Origin: Macropodus opercularis
Lineage: Eukaryota > Chordata > Actinopteri > Anabantiformes > Osphronemidae
Reading direction: 5' to 3'
DNA: 64,000 bases
Assembly (NCBI GenBank): GCA_030770545.1
Contig: CM061107.1
Span: 8,768,001-8,832,000 of the forward strand
Shown here in pieces: positions 60,501 through 64,000 of this stretch. Position 1 is the stretch's first letter. Each line of letters begins with the position of its first letter. The notes below the pieces were generated by a model. The model searched no databases. It was not told the DNA's origin and was given only the letters and a program-made list of their open reading frames with translations. The translations under genes were made by a program, and so were the position numbers.

Positions 60501-63156
60501 CCCATCACCACGGGCCTTTTTTTTTTAATATGATGAGCACTTCTCACCCATTTACCATCTATAAAGCATCAATGCCAGGTCTAACACACTCAACAGACTC
60601 TGAATGGAGGAAGGGACACACACACACACACACACAAAGGAAGACTATAACACAAGGTATGTACAGGACACACACTGCAGAAGGCTGTTCAGTTTAAATC
60701 TGGTTTGACAGAGTGAACATGTACATGACAGGGACCAGGTTCTCCAGAGCTAATGCATAACCAGTCAGACTGTCATTACAGAGCCACCGTGCTCTGTGGC
60801 TCCAGATCAGAAGAGGAGCAAGTGATCAAAAGAGGGGAGCAAACAAAGAATCATTTGAAAAGCAGGAACCTTCCCTTACAAACCCGCAACCCATCCATCC
60901 ACTCATTCTGTCCACCTGCAAACTAAGTGACAGGAAAAATGAAGACAAACGTCTGTGCTTTTTAAAGTGAGAGTCATGTCTGCCTTCTTTCGTTCTTACC
61001 CCTCTGCCCTGTGCTTGCTGTTTCCCACCTGCCTCTATCTCTGAGAATGGTTTCAACTCCATTGTGCTGAGACACTGGACGGTGGTGTCTCATTGAAAGG
61101 CTGATGTTATGCTTCTAGCTTTCCCATCCTCTCTCGTTTCCGTCAATACCATTTGAGTTTGATGAAGATGCAGTGCATGTTCAAGCTTCACACTCTTACA
61201 CCTAATGATGTTTTAAATTAGGCAGAGTGCTCCAGCGCCTTCCCAGAGTTCAATGCCTGTGATGTAGCCCTCACATCCTTCCAGTCCTCTGACGCCTGTT
61301 CCACTGATATATGCATTGTTTCAGCCTAATCATTATTGTTAGTGGTGTCAGTGTAACAAAACAACCAGGTGTGTTTTAACCGCAGTGCTCTAATGTCATC
61401 GTGTGTAAATACAGGGGACAAAACAAATCTCTACATATAATATATTCCAGCAGAACACCAGCATCCACTATGACATCATACTGTAGCAAAACGACTACCT
61501 TGTATCCTGACACAGTCGTTGTAATTGAAAAATATCAGCTGAAAACCATGGAGGCCAGCTACCAGGGAACAGCTATTGTGTGTCTTAGAGCAAAAATGTT
61601 TCCTGAAGCAAAGACTAGGTTGCACAAAACTTGCTGTCAGCCAAGTGTGTAAAGGAATTAGTTGACAGGTTTTGCCAACAGAGCACGGCACAGAGCGGAC
61701 CACATGGTGGCCTGCTGGGAGCCAGTCTGTAAAGGACCCAGGACCTTCCACTGCAGTAGCTTTCCCCACATTGAAGACGCAAGAGCTGAACTACGTCGAC
61801 AAACAAAAGGCTCCAAGTTCAGAGAGCTTTCTGAAAGTCTGAGCGCAGACACGCTGTGAAGGAAACTCGTTTTGGCTGCATGTATCAGAGATGCCTTTGT
61901 TTCGATCGCTACCCACACCTCGCCACCACCAGCAGGCAGGGGAACGTGAATTATGAGCTCTGGCTTCAGGCTCTGCTGCTGCTTTAAAGCAGTAGTCCAA
62001 TTCTAGAGGCTATGTGCATGACAACACAAGCTGAAGAAGAAACTGTGCATGCAGGATGTGTTGGGACAACGCAAAGGTAAAAGATGACTAAACTGTACAA
62101 TAAGTCATCTGGGTTTGGTTTTGGGAGAAAATACAAACAAGTGACATGAAAATCTATCATCGAAGACAGTATGAGATCGAACAGAACCATATTAACTGAG
62201 CTGCATCAATTCATTTTTATTTTTGCATTCGATCCCCCACAAGTTAACATGTAGGAAACACTGCATCACACTGCTCGTGGCTAACAGGTAATGCACAGTG
62301 AGAAATGAGGTTAGAATCTCAGGTGAAATCAACAGTGGTGGGCCAGGAAACCAAAACTAGGACCTGGAGGAATTCAGAAGTTGGCATCCGCTGGAAGCCG
62401 AGGGGAGCTGCAGAGTCAGGCGATCACTCTCTGTGGGGCTGCAACTACTAGTGGCACCATCCACAATCAGCCAGAGACATAGGAAGCATTCAACTGCAGA
62501 CAGGCAACGTTCAAAACGATAACGCATCTATAGCACGGCCTTACTCCAAGACCTCCGTGGATCGCGTTGTGGCATCTATTGCAGTAATCTCCCTTTTGTA
62601 ATCAGGATGCTGGCAATTCCAAAAACACGATAAACTGCACTGACAACACCAGAATCCTTTCTACCACCAGTTAATGCTCAGCTGCAGTTACAATTCGCCT
62701 GTAACTTTCTTTAAATGAAGCGACCATAACAAGCTGATGGGATGTCACTACATGACTAATGGGCACGGACGCAGCCCCAGTGTAGCAGCTAAGTGCGGGG
62801 AAGCCGAGCAGATGCAGCAGGCTTCACGCTGCCCGTCCGCACCGCACTGCGCCCCGCATCCACCCTACGCACAGCCCGCATGTCTTCCCCCCGTCAAGCC
62901 CGTGTGTCACTGTTTTCACGCGTCCATGCCTCAACGTGATGCGGACCCGCTGACCGATGACTAGGACCTTCTGAAGGAGCTGTCATCCTTTATGCGGTAA
63001 ACTCCCTGCCCACACACACACACACACACACACAGCCCGCCGCAAAGACGCATTAACAGTCGGCACAGCGCCGACGTTGGGCTGCGGAGTAACGGGAGAA
63101 ACACTTACAGTCCGCAGGAACTGGATTTCATCCTCGCCTTCTCCTCCTTCAGCCAT
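2637..63156 (-). CDS. RYR2: Ryanodine receptor 2, complete gene of 114 coding exons
   Basis: Encodes a giant homotetrameric Ca2+ release channel of the sarcoplasmic reticulum. In heart it opens when Ca2+ enters through L-type channels, releasing stored Ca2+ for contraction. The coding sequence runs ATG 63154-63156 to TGA 2637-2639 in 114 exons, 14,883 bases, 4,960 residues; mammalian RYR2 is about 4,967. All exon phases agree, all acceptors are AG, and 110 of 113 donors are GT (three are GC). RYR2 rather than RYR1/RYR3 is shown by segments such as NVPPDLSICTFVLEQ, NRRNPRLVPYTLLDERTKKS-like text in exon 25, and SRRISQASQ in exon 59. The start is the conserved MAEGGEGEDEIQFLRT. Domain order: beta-trefoils, SPRY1, RY1-2, SPRY2, SPRY3, solenoids with RY3-4, calmodulin site, EF-hands, S1-S6, zinc C-terminal domain. 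Introns not listed separately are mostly 75-350 bp and show nothing beyond simple repeats. Exon positions are in the sub-entries. Confidence 0.97.
3514..3670 (-). CDS. RYR2: RYR2 exon 110: pore helix, selectivity filter and S6 start (residues 4805-4857)
   Basis: One 157 bp exon. It encodes CYMFHMYVGVRA, the filter GGGIGDQIEDPAGD, and the first half of S6, IIFDITFFFFVIVILLAIIQ. The filter of vertebrate RyRs normally reads GGGIGDEIED, so Gln4823 replaces a conserved glutamate (human Glu4830; RYR1 Glu4900) at the luminal mouth. Asp4822 just before it is kept. The codon is CAG (plus-strand 3614-3616), one base from GAG. The rest of the exon matches the family, so the reading is not in doubt, though a sequencing error is possible. 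Confidence 0.96.
3671..5141 (-). other. RYR2: RYR2 intron 109 (1.5 kb), between S5 and the pore exon
   Basis: Larger than its neighbours, which are 73-700 bp. It has a GC-rich stretch around 3930-4180 (CGAAACCGGCCTGGTGCAGT and following). A short near-duplicate, GGCATTCAGGGA, occurs at about 4916 and 4977. No protein-coding text, tRNA or known repeat was recognised. Confidence 0.5.
5142..5550 (-). CDS. RYR2: RYR2 exons 108-109: S3, S4, S4-S5 linker and S5 (residues 4711-4804)
   Basis: Exons 5404..5550 and 5142..5276. S3 is FLYLAWYMTMSILGHYNNFF. S4 and the linker are LLDIAMGFKTLRTILSSVTH and NGKQ. S5 is LVLTVGLLAVVVYLYTVVAF, then NFFRKFYNKSEDGELPDMKC. These are the voltage-sensor-like and pore-domain helices that transmit cytosolic rearrangements to the gate. 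The sequence is almost unchanged from mammalian RYR2; exon 109 ends DDMLT just before the pore helix. Confidence 0.96.
5731..7063 (-). CDS. RYR2: RYR2 exons 102-107: S1, S2 and cytosolic S2-S3 domain (residues 4470-4710)
   Basis: Exons: 6977..7063, 6542..6808, 6310..6440, 6182..6224, 5936..6069, 5731..5791. S1 is MRMLALFVAFAINFILLFYK, running to the end of exon 102. After a variable luminal loop, S2 is LRILAILHTVISFFCIIGYY in exon 103. The S2-S3 domain follows: VPLVIFKREKEVARKLEFDG, GLYITEQPSEDDIKGQWDRL, SFPNNYWDKFVKRK and GHDRISELLGMDKAALDF. Trp4638 in NNYWDKF matches the caffeine-pocket tryptophan known from RyR structures. Exon 103 ends at a GC donor (CTGAAG then GCAGG), needed to keep CLK joined to VPLVIF. 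Confidence 0.93.
6533..6541 (-). other. RYR2: GC splice donor of exon 103
   Basis: The minus strand reads CTGAAG then GCAGGATGC. The next exon begins GTGCCACTG after CTGTAG, so joining CLK to VPLVIF without loss or gain requires a GC-AG intron. No usable GT lies nearby. Confidence 0.85.
7218..9216 (-). CDS. RYR2: RYR2 exons 96-101: TaF region, auxiliary hydrophobic segment and divergent region 1 (residues 4063-4469)
   Basis: Exons: 9001..9216, 8650..8922, 8229..8435, 7849..8151, 7628..7698, 7218..7368. Exons 96-97 are conserved: FNVAVLLTNLSEHMPHDTRL, SAKRIERVYFEISESSRTQW, VNEGGEKEKMELFVNFCEDT. This is the thumb-and-forefingers domain that couples the core solenoid to the pore. Exon 98 has a hydrophobic stretch, MVTTLVSFYWSVLLSLLHVA, at the auxiliary membrane segment position, after a Lys-rich run (KSLKKQMKKIKNMTVKDM). 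Exons 99-101 are divergent region 1: SELLANMPDPTQDEVRG, LLSDIFGLDLRREGGQYK, then low-complexity Lys/Glu/Ser text ending FLKKIIAYQRKLL. As I recall, mammals encode much of this in one long exon; here it lies in five. Confidence 0.9.
9382..11266 (-). CDS. RYR2: RYR2 exons 89-95: Ca2+-activation residues and EF-hand pair (residues 3796-4062)
   Basis: Exons: 11186..11266, 10857..10945, 10480..10608, 10155..10259, 9894..9975, 9639..9797, 9382..9536. Two of the three residues that bind the activating Ca2+ in RyR structures are here: Glu3818 in LLCEGHNS (human Glu3848) and Glu3892 in TLTEYIQ (human Glu3922). The third, Thr4924, is in exon 113. Exons 94-95 encode the paired EF-hand: DPDGKGVISKRDF and AETDENELLDYEEFVERF. 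The text is otherwise near-identical to mammals: [78 protein letters not shown]. A mild Glu-to-Asp change occurs in SSQIDLLKEL. Exon 94 ends at a GC donor (AAAAG then GCAAG). Confidence 0.95.
9631..9638 (-). other. RYR2: GC splice donor of exon 94
   Basis: The minus strand reads GGAAAAG then GCAAGACT, a textbook GC donor. It splits the glycine codon of DGKG (G then GT) within the first EF-hand loop. Confidence 0.88.
11377..11402. repeat. (AC)n microsatellite
   Basis: Thirteen AC units in intron 88, about 110 bp from the exon 89 acceptor, with degenerate ACAC text on both sides. Confidence 0.95.
13585..13610. repeat. (GA)n microsatellite
   Basis: Thirteen GA units in intron 88; purine-rich degenerate sequence continues around 13700-13760. 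Confidence 0.95.
14763..16975 (-). CDS. RYR2: RYR2 exons 78-88: core solenoid with calmodulin-binding segment (residues 3481-3796)
   Basis: Exons: 16916..16975, 16712..16846, 16513..16625, 16318..16414, 16073..16179, 15799..15850, 15604..15654, 15422..15521, 15242..15321, 15035..15111, 14763..14836. Exon 80 encodes the main calmodulin site, KKAVWHKLLSKQRKRAVVAC, with Trp3557 as the anchor residue (human site about 3583-3603). Calmodulin there inhibits RYR2. Other text: LEDPAIRWQMALYRDLPNH, EKTVERVLDIAHVLFHLDQ, RAVNLFLQGYEKSW, IDPLHQLIQLFSRTALTEK, MAYADIMAKSCHDE, MEKQKLLYQQARLHDRGAAE, MLDYLKDKKDVGFFQSLAGL and VLDLNAFERQNKAEGLGM. Exon 79 (HLDQ) joins exon 80 (VEHPQRS) across an 86 bp intron, without the roughly 13-residue basic insert of mammals. 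Exon 85 ends at a GC donor. Confidence 0.93.
15414..15421 (-). other. RYR2: GC splice donor of exon 85
   Basis: The minus strand reads AGCAAAG then GCAGGTTT. Using the GT four bases later would put TGA in frame right after the junction, so the GC donor is required to give ASKGEMGL. Confidence 0.82.
17145..21703 (-). CDS. RYR2: RYR2 exons 63-77: second half of bridging solenoid into core solenoid (residues 2889-3480)
   Basis: Exons: 21588..21703, 21278..21342, 21079..21200, 20863..20912, 20449..20509, 20014..20252, 19438..19519, 19156..19286, 18855..18976, 18531..18723, 18330..18412, 18008..18165, 17777..17864, 17406..17498, 17145..17315. Text: PAIEKRFAYTFLQQLITYVD, LPLVDQYFKNHRLYFLST, SSGGHASNKEKEMVTS, YRISLFG, MKTGLESVKAALRSYFDNAA, QVSCYRILNSLYLLGTNKS, SGMRYTQMPHVME, HMNTLLGNILKIIYNNLGID, RDLYAFYPLLIRFVDYNR, KREEQNFVVQNEINNMSFL and DQERKKMKRKGDRYSMQTSL. 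The exon 76/77 junction (SKMSK then GIVSDQ) is where RYR1 carries its alternative exon ASI. Exon 73 is recognised by phase: it starts TTTTTTCTCAG after a CCTCCAAG acceptor and gives VFSQPIISK. Confidence 0.92.
19520..20013 (-). other. RYR2: RYR2 intron 68 (0.5 kb)
   Basis: Between the exons ending GEDLI and starting DDVQVS; the split Leu codon spans it. Nothing recognised inside. Other introns of 300-450 bp (20510-20862, 26108-26409, 30107-30515, 37112-37556, 37676-37990, 40627-40986) likewise show nothing. Confidence 0.5.
21821..23056 (-). CDS. RYR2: RYR2 exons 57-62: RY3/RY4 repeats and phosphorylation loop (residues 2694-2889)
   Basis: Exons: 22978..23056, 22799..22888, 22501..22638, 22345..22422, 22152..22227, 21821..21944. 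RY3 contains VPEKLDYFITRYAEHNHEKW and GWSYGE; RY4 contains SMAELLAENYHNTWARKKKV and NHPLLVPYDTLTAKEKSKD. Between them is the kinase-target loop SRRISQASQLS: Ser2792 sits in an RRIS consensus and Ser2798 six residues on, matching human Ser2808 (PKA/CaMKII) and Ser2814 (CaMKII). Beta-adrenergic signalling acts here in mammals. The segment ELYCWSVRESLK departs from the usual EIYRWPIKESLK. The exon 57/58 junction is phase 0, so exon 58 begins FSSGWSYGE. Confidence 0.92.
23206..27125 (-). CDS. RYR2: RYR2 exons 43-56: central (bridging) solenoid (residues 2038-2694)
   Basis: Exons: 26998..27125, 26744..26889, 26410..26524, 25975..26107, 25661..25764, 25343..25478, 25041..25227, 24834..24945, 24621..24741, 24335..24504, 24033..24253, 23734..23824, 23526..23666, 23206..23369. 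This is the central mutation-prone region of human RYR2 and one of the most conserved parts here: [154 protein letters not shown] and ALPPDYMESNYMAMMEKQSS. These helical repeats (RIH and associated domains) join the cytosolic corner to the core and pass regulator signals to the pore. Confidence 0.95.
24798..24823. repeat. (GT)n microsatellite beside exon 50
   Basis: Thirteen GT units ending only about 10 bp from the exon 50 donor (plus 24828-24833). Length changes here could affect splicing of that exon. Confidence 0.93.
27204..29106 (-). CDS. RYR2: RYR2 exons 38-42: junctional solenoid, including the largest exon (residues 1611-2037)
   Basis: Exons: 28931..29106, 28054..28706 (653 bp, the longest), 27668..27868, 27468..27573, 27204..27347. 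Text: YHTLRLYSAICALGNNRVAH, NNEYIVPMTGETKSITLFPD, HGLPGIGLSTSLRPRM, KEGLLQMKLPEPVKLQ, LCDCQVRHRIEAVVAFSDDF, MSAALTAKKTKEFRSPPQEQ and FTIRGRLLSLVEKVTYLKKK. The acidic tract before KEGLLQM matches the divergent acidic loop (DR3) of the family. RYR1 has a long Glu run there; this protein has a milder mix of Glu, Val and Gly. Residues 1745-1762 are a Gly/Asn/Ser-rich insertion not in mammalian RYR2 as I recall it. Confidence 0.93.
29254..31669 (-). CDS. RYR2: RYR2 exons 30-37: SPRY3 domain and linker (residues 1254-1611)
   Basis: Exons: 31493..31669, 31076..31221, 30821..30935, 30516..30676, 29947..30106, 29698..29784, 29454..29585, 29254..29348. The first three carry a charged, variable linker (divergent region 2 in the family): SFGSQNSSTDLTFYRLSMP, SDFEVLMKTSHGHN, ADDRDDYEFLLQAST. 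SPRY3 follows: YYSVRIFPGQEPSSVWVGWV, RSNCYMVWAGESSSPGQGRN, GLLTFTANGKELSTYYQ, LFPAVFAKATSPNVFQFEL and PLSAGLFKSEKKNLVPQCPP. The exon 31 linker is shorter than in mammals. Fish text replaces the KDKEATKP-like run, with no effect on frame. Confidence 0.92.
31798..32773 (-). CDS. RYR2: RYR2 exons 26-29: SPRY2 domain (residues about 1056-1253)
   Basis: Exons: 32670..32773, 32404..32508, 32107..32281, 31798..32006. Text: ERFRIFRAEKTYCVSAGKWY, GEMRVGWARPGCLPDQELG, RWHQGNEHFGRAWQTGD, VVGCMVDLNEHTMMFTLNGE, DDSGSELAFKDFEVGEG, VGRMNFGKDVSTLKYFTICG and LPQFVPVPPSHQHIQ. This is a complete SPRY beta-sandwich. SPRY2 faces the T-tubule side of the channel. The link between exon 25 and the SPRY core (AQSDISNMSAE) is shorter and different from the mammalian text as I recall it, which is a known variable spot. 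Confidence 0.92.
32868..34615 (-). CDS. RYR2: RYR2 exons 21-25: RY1 and RY2 repeats (residues 856-1056)
   Basis: Exons: 34511..34615, 33661..33764, 33419..33502, 33110..33269, 32868..33015. The RyR-family repeat is present twice. RY1 contains IREKLAENIHELWVMNKIEL and GWTYG; RY2 contains VDKLAENAHNVWARDRIRQG and another GWTYG, followed by LLGYGYNLEAPDQDH. The two copies share the LAEN-H-W...GW-YG pattern, so they are an ancient internal duplication. In the tetramer this RY1-2 module lies at the outer corner of the cytosolic cap. Confidence 0.93.
33765..34510 (-). other. RYR2: RYR2 intron 21 (0.75 kb)
   Basis: AT-rich sequence between exons 21 and 22. No repeat, coding segment or RNA gene recognised. 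Confidence 0.6.
34616..35939 (-). other. RYR2: RYR2 intron 20 (1.3 kb), hosting an RTE LINE fragment
   Basis: Between exon 21 (acceptor side at 34616) and exon 20 (donor at 35934-35939). About 500 bp next to exon 20 is an RTE-type LINE relic on the opposite strand (separate entry). The first 770 bp (34616-35390) is AT-rich with no recognisable feature. Confidence 0.8.
35390..35893 (+). mobile_element. Internally deleted RTE-type LINE retrotransposon fragment
   Basis: On the plus strand, opposite to RYR2, 35551-35645 reads ELADMMQRRKVDILCVQETR followed by WKG, the start of the apurinic-like endonuclease of RTE/BovB-family LINEs. Shortly after, from about 35648, comes RLRWFEHVQRRDCEYI, which belongs near the C-terminal end of the same polyprotein. 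The remaining tail (GRRSRG, EDRA-like text, MTRCGDP-like end) and a GAAAAGAAGAAG 3' terminus follow. So nearly all of the reverse transcriptase is missing, and stops and a frameshift interrupt the rest. Non-functional. I infer the family from memory of fish RTE elements; edges are approximate. Confidence 0.8.
35940..36890 (-). CDS. RYR2: RYR2 exons 18-20: SPRY1 domain (residues about 642-855)
   Basis: Exons: 36649..36890, 36334..36526, 35940..36144. Text: MRPNIFLGVSDGSAQYRKW, THLRVGWANTSGYAPYPSGG, WGGNGVGDDLYSYGFDGLH, CCLDLSVPSISFRINGQPV, then [20 protein letters not shown]. SPRY domains are protein-interaction beta-sandwiches. In RyRs SPRY1 lies near the FKBP12/12.6 binding groove, a small immunophilin partner that stabilises the closed state. 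The end of exon 20 (DTSQ) is followed by the 1.3 kb intron carrying an RTE fragment. Confidence 0.93.
36978..38659 (-). CDS. RYR2: RYR2 exons 13-17: N-terminal helical domain and start of N-solenoid (residues 419-642)
   Basis: Exons: 38476..38659, 38184..38319, 37991..38086, 37557..37675, 36978..37111. Recognisable text: DLIGYFQPPGEHLEHEDK, LRALKNRQNLFQEE, ECIDRLHVYSSAAHFAE, LIRGNRKNCAQFSGSLDW, LLDKHGRNHK and VLDVLCSLCVCHGVAVRSNQ. This is the alpha-helical N-terminal domain C (RIH-type) that follows the beta-trefoils. The DKHGRNHK arginine corresponds to the position of a classic malignant-hyperthermia substitution in RYR1. The chain here packs against the next subunit and helps set how easily the closed channel opens. 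Confidence 0.94.
38660..39889 (-). other. RYR2: RYR2 intron 12 (1.2 kb)
   Basis: Separates exon 12 (FLFNLFIR) from exon 13 (GLDTLRKK). Contains the compound trinucleotide repeat at 39285..39330 and short GT runs near 39850-39870, close to the exon 12 donor. Nothing else recognised. Confidence 0.6.
39285..39330. repeat. Compound (ATT)n-(GTT)n trinucleotide repeat
   Basis: About seven ATT units run directly into eight GTT units in intron 12. Confidence 0.93.
39890..44296 (-). CDS. RYR2: RYR2 exons 4-12: N-terminal beta-trefoils with MIR-type fold (residues 92-419)
   Basis: Exons: 44222..44296, 44049..44127, 43220..43332, 42822..42921, 42074..42170, 40987..41061, 40470..40626, 40132..40296, 39890..40011. 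Landmarks in order: GGGHRTLLYGHAVLLRHS; STSRSSTDKLAFDVGLQED; GEACWWTIHPASKQRSEGEK; LSYGNGSLHVDAAFQQTLW; LLHGHMDECLTVPSGEHG; YEGGAVSSHARSLWRLE; HIRWGQPFRLRHVTTGKYL; IKYGDSVCYIQHVDT; MHHEGHMDDGLTLSRSQ. They form N-terminal domains A and B, the IP3-binding-core-like lobes shared with IP3 receptors. Here they regulate gating rather than bind IP3. One mutational cluster of human arrhythmia disease maps to this part. Exon 3 joins exon 4 (TAQGGGH) directly in phase 0, without the short mammalian segment between them. Confidence 0.94.
41062..42073 (-). other. RYR2: RYR2 intron 8 (1.0 kb)
   Basis: Between exon 8 (GEHGDEQRR) and exon 9 (TVHYEGGAV). AT-rich with no recognisable feature. Confidence 0.6.
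42171..42821 (-). other. RYR2: RYR2 intron 7 (0.65 kb)
   Basis: Includes an AAAT tetranucleotide run at 42711..42731; otherwise nothing recognised. Confidence 0.6.
42711..42731. repeat. (AAAT)n tetranucleotide repeat
   Basis: Five near-perfect AAAT units in intron 7, ending about 90 bp from exon 7. Confidence 0.85.
43333..44048 (-). other. RYR2: RYR2 intron 5 (0.7 kb)
   Basis: Starts at its 3' side with an AC run next to the exon 6 acceptor (plus 43333-43352). No coding segment or repeat family recognised in the rest. Confidence 0.6.
44297..47259 (-). other. RYR2: RYR2 intron 3 (3.0 kb), site of a missing short exon
   Basis: Between exon 3 (ends in EDKAEG, phase 0) and exon 4 (TAQGGGH, phase 0). 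In mammalian RYR2 a short stretch like QVDVEKWKFMMK is encoded between these points. I looked on the minus strand for a matching microexon with AG and GT borders and did not find one. Otherwise the intron has short GT runs (45753-45770) and no recognisable repeat or gene. Confidence 0.6.
47260..47654 (-). CDS. RYR2: RYR2 exons 2-3: first beta-trefoil (residues 17-91)
   Basis: Exon 2 is 47535..47654 (40 codons, starts DDEVVLQC, contains AAEGFGNRLCFLE). Exon 3 is 47260..47364 (35 codons, NVPPDLSICTFVLEQ to the acidic end EDKAEG). Together they build the core of N-terminal domain A, which in assembled RyRs sits at the cytosolic vestibule and contacts neighbouring subunits. Exon 3 spans residues 57-91, the same numbering as the human exon, and begins and ends in phase 0, so its skipping would keep the frame. 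In people, in-frame loss of exon 3 is a known cause of catecholaminergic arrhythmia. Confidence 0.94.
48877..48906. repeat. (AC)n microsatellite
   Basis: Fifteen AC units in intron 1. Confidence 0.95.
57541..57592. repeat. (AC)26 microsatellite, longest in the window
   Basis: Twenty-six perfect AC units in intron 1. All open frames over it are dinucleotide artefacts. Confidence 0.97.
60616..60635. repeat. (AC)n microsatellite
   Basis: Ten AC units in intron 1. Confidence 0.93.
63011..63034. repeat. (CA)n microsatellite beside exon 1
   Basis: Twelve CA units in intron 1, about 70 bp inside the exon 1 donor. Confidence 0.94.
63109..63156 (-). CDS. RYR2: RYR2 exon 1: initiator and residues 1-16
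   Basis: Sixteen codons, MAEGGEGEDEIQFLRT, ending in a GTAAGT donor (plus-strand 63103-63108). This is the conserved RyR N-terminus that leads into the first beta-trefoil; the next residues, DDEVVLQCSA, lie 15.5 kb away in exon 2. The ATG is the only one upstream that leads into the conserved text. The bases before it on the minus strand are GCTAACC, an acceptable initiation context. Confidence 0.95.
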
Positions 63157-63480
63157 GGTTAGCTGTCACCCGGAGACGCTCGTGCGGCTTCTGCGCGTGG
63201 AGTCCAGCCTGAGTTTGTGTGTGTGTGTGTGTGTATGAATGCATGTGTGTGTGCGCGCGCGCGAGGGAGACAGACGATGGAGAGCTAACGCACTGGGCCG
63301 ACAACTCTCATTGGATGGCGCGTGCTCAACGAAGGAGGAGCTGCACAGGTGTGAGCGAGCGTGCGTGTGCGCGGGCTCGGCTGTTCTCGGTCGGCGTGCT
63401 CCCCCTCTCGGCGGCTGCGTTACAGGCGCTCGTACGCGTCACCATTCACACGCTGCCATATTTTGTACTTGCCGTGATAA
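63157..63480 (-). promoter_or_regulatory. RYR2: Probable RYR2 promoter and 5' UTR region
   Basis: The bases just upstream of the ATG are GC-rich with many CpG dinucleotides, including an alternating GCGCGCGCGCG stretch near 63253, in contrast to the AT-rich intron. That suits a CpG-type promoter with no TATA box; I see no convincing TATA element on the minus strand. A TG repeat (63215-63234) lies inside it. The transcription start cannot be placed, and no splice acceptor for an upstream 5' UTR exon is evident. Confidence 0.5.
63215..63234. repeat. (TG)n microsatellite in the promoter/5' UTR
   Basis: Ten TG units about 60 bp upstream of the RYR2 ATG, followed by an alternating GCGC stretch. 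Alternating purine-pyrimidine DNA of this kind can adopt a left-handed form, so length variation could influence expression; this is inference. Confidence 0.92.
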
Positions 63481-64000
63481 TCTGTGACATTCAGCAGTGT
63501 GAAATATTAAGTATTAAGACCGCGGTGATGACTGCAGTGAGGCGGAGGGTGGGACCCACTGCAGTGGTGCAGCGGGGCCCTGGGCTCCGGCTGGTGCAGC
63601 ACAAAGCCCGGCCTCATGTGGCCACGCTGCAGCTCCTGGATGACGAAGGGATGGATGCTGTTGCACCTGGCAACAATAAAAATGTTGCACGAACTTGAAA
63701 CAAAAGGTCAAAAAGATCCTACATTTCCCACAATGCAACCATTTATAGTGGCAAACAGTGAGCCGCAGACTTTCTCCAGATGCTTTCACGGGCAGCCCGT
63801 AAAGTAGAGTTTATACCCAGAGACCTCACAGGTATAACATCTCAAAACCGTTTATTTGTAGGTCTTCTCATTACTGTCATACAGGGTTTTCAGTGGCACC
63901 ATAATTTTTTATGTAAGAAAGAAAACAGACTGGAAACCATTCAAGTTCCATACACTGCAGCATAACAGGAGCTAGAAATGCCCTTTGGCAGCTTGCAGAA

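Larger units (their letters stand above)
47655..63108 (-). other. RYR2: RYR2 intron 1 (15.5 kb)
   Basis: By far the longest intron, about a quarter of the gene. A GTAAGT donor (63103-63108) pairs with the exon 2 acceptor (plus CTGAAG at 47655). I found no RyR coding text inside. It holds AC microsatellites at 48877..48906, 57541..57592, 60616..60635 and 63011..63034, a GC-rich block at 55340-55650 and one 130-codon open frame at 58720-59112 on the plus strand. Long first introns of muscle genes often carry enhancers, but I see no specific element I can name. The remainder is AT-rich with no recognisable feature. Confidence 0.8.

Noticed and set aside
2637..63156. Assignment to RYR1 or RYR3
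   Set aside because: RYR1 hallmarks (long Glu run, Ala-rich divergent region, RYR1-specific N-terminal text) are absent, and the diagnostic segments match RYR2 throughout.

Overview
The window holds one gene, read on the minus strand from about 63,156 down to 2,637: a complete cardiac-type ryanodine receptor (RYR2), the very large homotetrameric Ca2+ release channel of the sarcoplasmic/endoplasmic reticulum. I assembled 114 coding exons by finding each conserved RyR segment and its splice sites. The reading phase carries through every junction from the ATG (63154-63156) to the TGA (2637-2639), giving 14,883 coding bases and 4,960 residues with no frameshift or premature stop. The match is closer to vertebrate RYR2 than to RYR1 or RYR3: the isoform-diagnostic stretches throughout are RYR2-like. 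A vertebrate RYR2 squeezed into about 60 kb, introns often under 150 bp, many AC/GT microsatellites and a decayed RTE-type LINE all point to a teleost with a compact genome. I cannot name the species or say whether this is a ryr2a or ryr2b copy.

Layout, right to left in transcription order. 63157-64000: upstream flank with a GC-rich, CpG-containing promoter-like stretch. 63109-63156: exon 1. 47655-63108: a 15.5 kb first intron, a quarter of the window. 39890-47654: N-terminal beta-trefoil domains. 35940-38659: N-terminal helical domain and SPRY1. 31798-34615: RY1/RY2 repeats and SPRY2. 29254-31669: SPRY3 and its linker. 17145-29106: the solenoids, with RY3/RY4 and the phosphorylation loop at 21821-23056. 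14763-16975: calmodulin-binding segment. 9382-11266: Ca2+ activation residues and EF-hand pair. 7218-9216: TaF region, an extra hydrophobic segment and the divergent region. 2637-7063: S1-S6, pore and C-terminal zinc domain. 1-2636: 3' UTR and downstream flank.

There is no operon-like set of genes, CRISPR array or new multi-gene system here. The most unusual points lie inside the RYR2 gene: a Glu-to-Gln change in the luminal mouth of the selectivity filter (GIGDQIED), three GC-AG introns forced by the reading frame, extra introns in the divergent-region coding sequence, apparent absence of two short segments that mammals have (residues after exon 3, and the insert before the calmodulin-binding exon), a Gly/Asn/Ser-rich insertion in the largest exon, and an internally deleted RTE LINE in intron 20. 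Comparisons with mammalian RyRs are from memory, not from an alignment run here.
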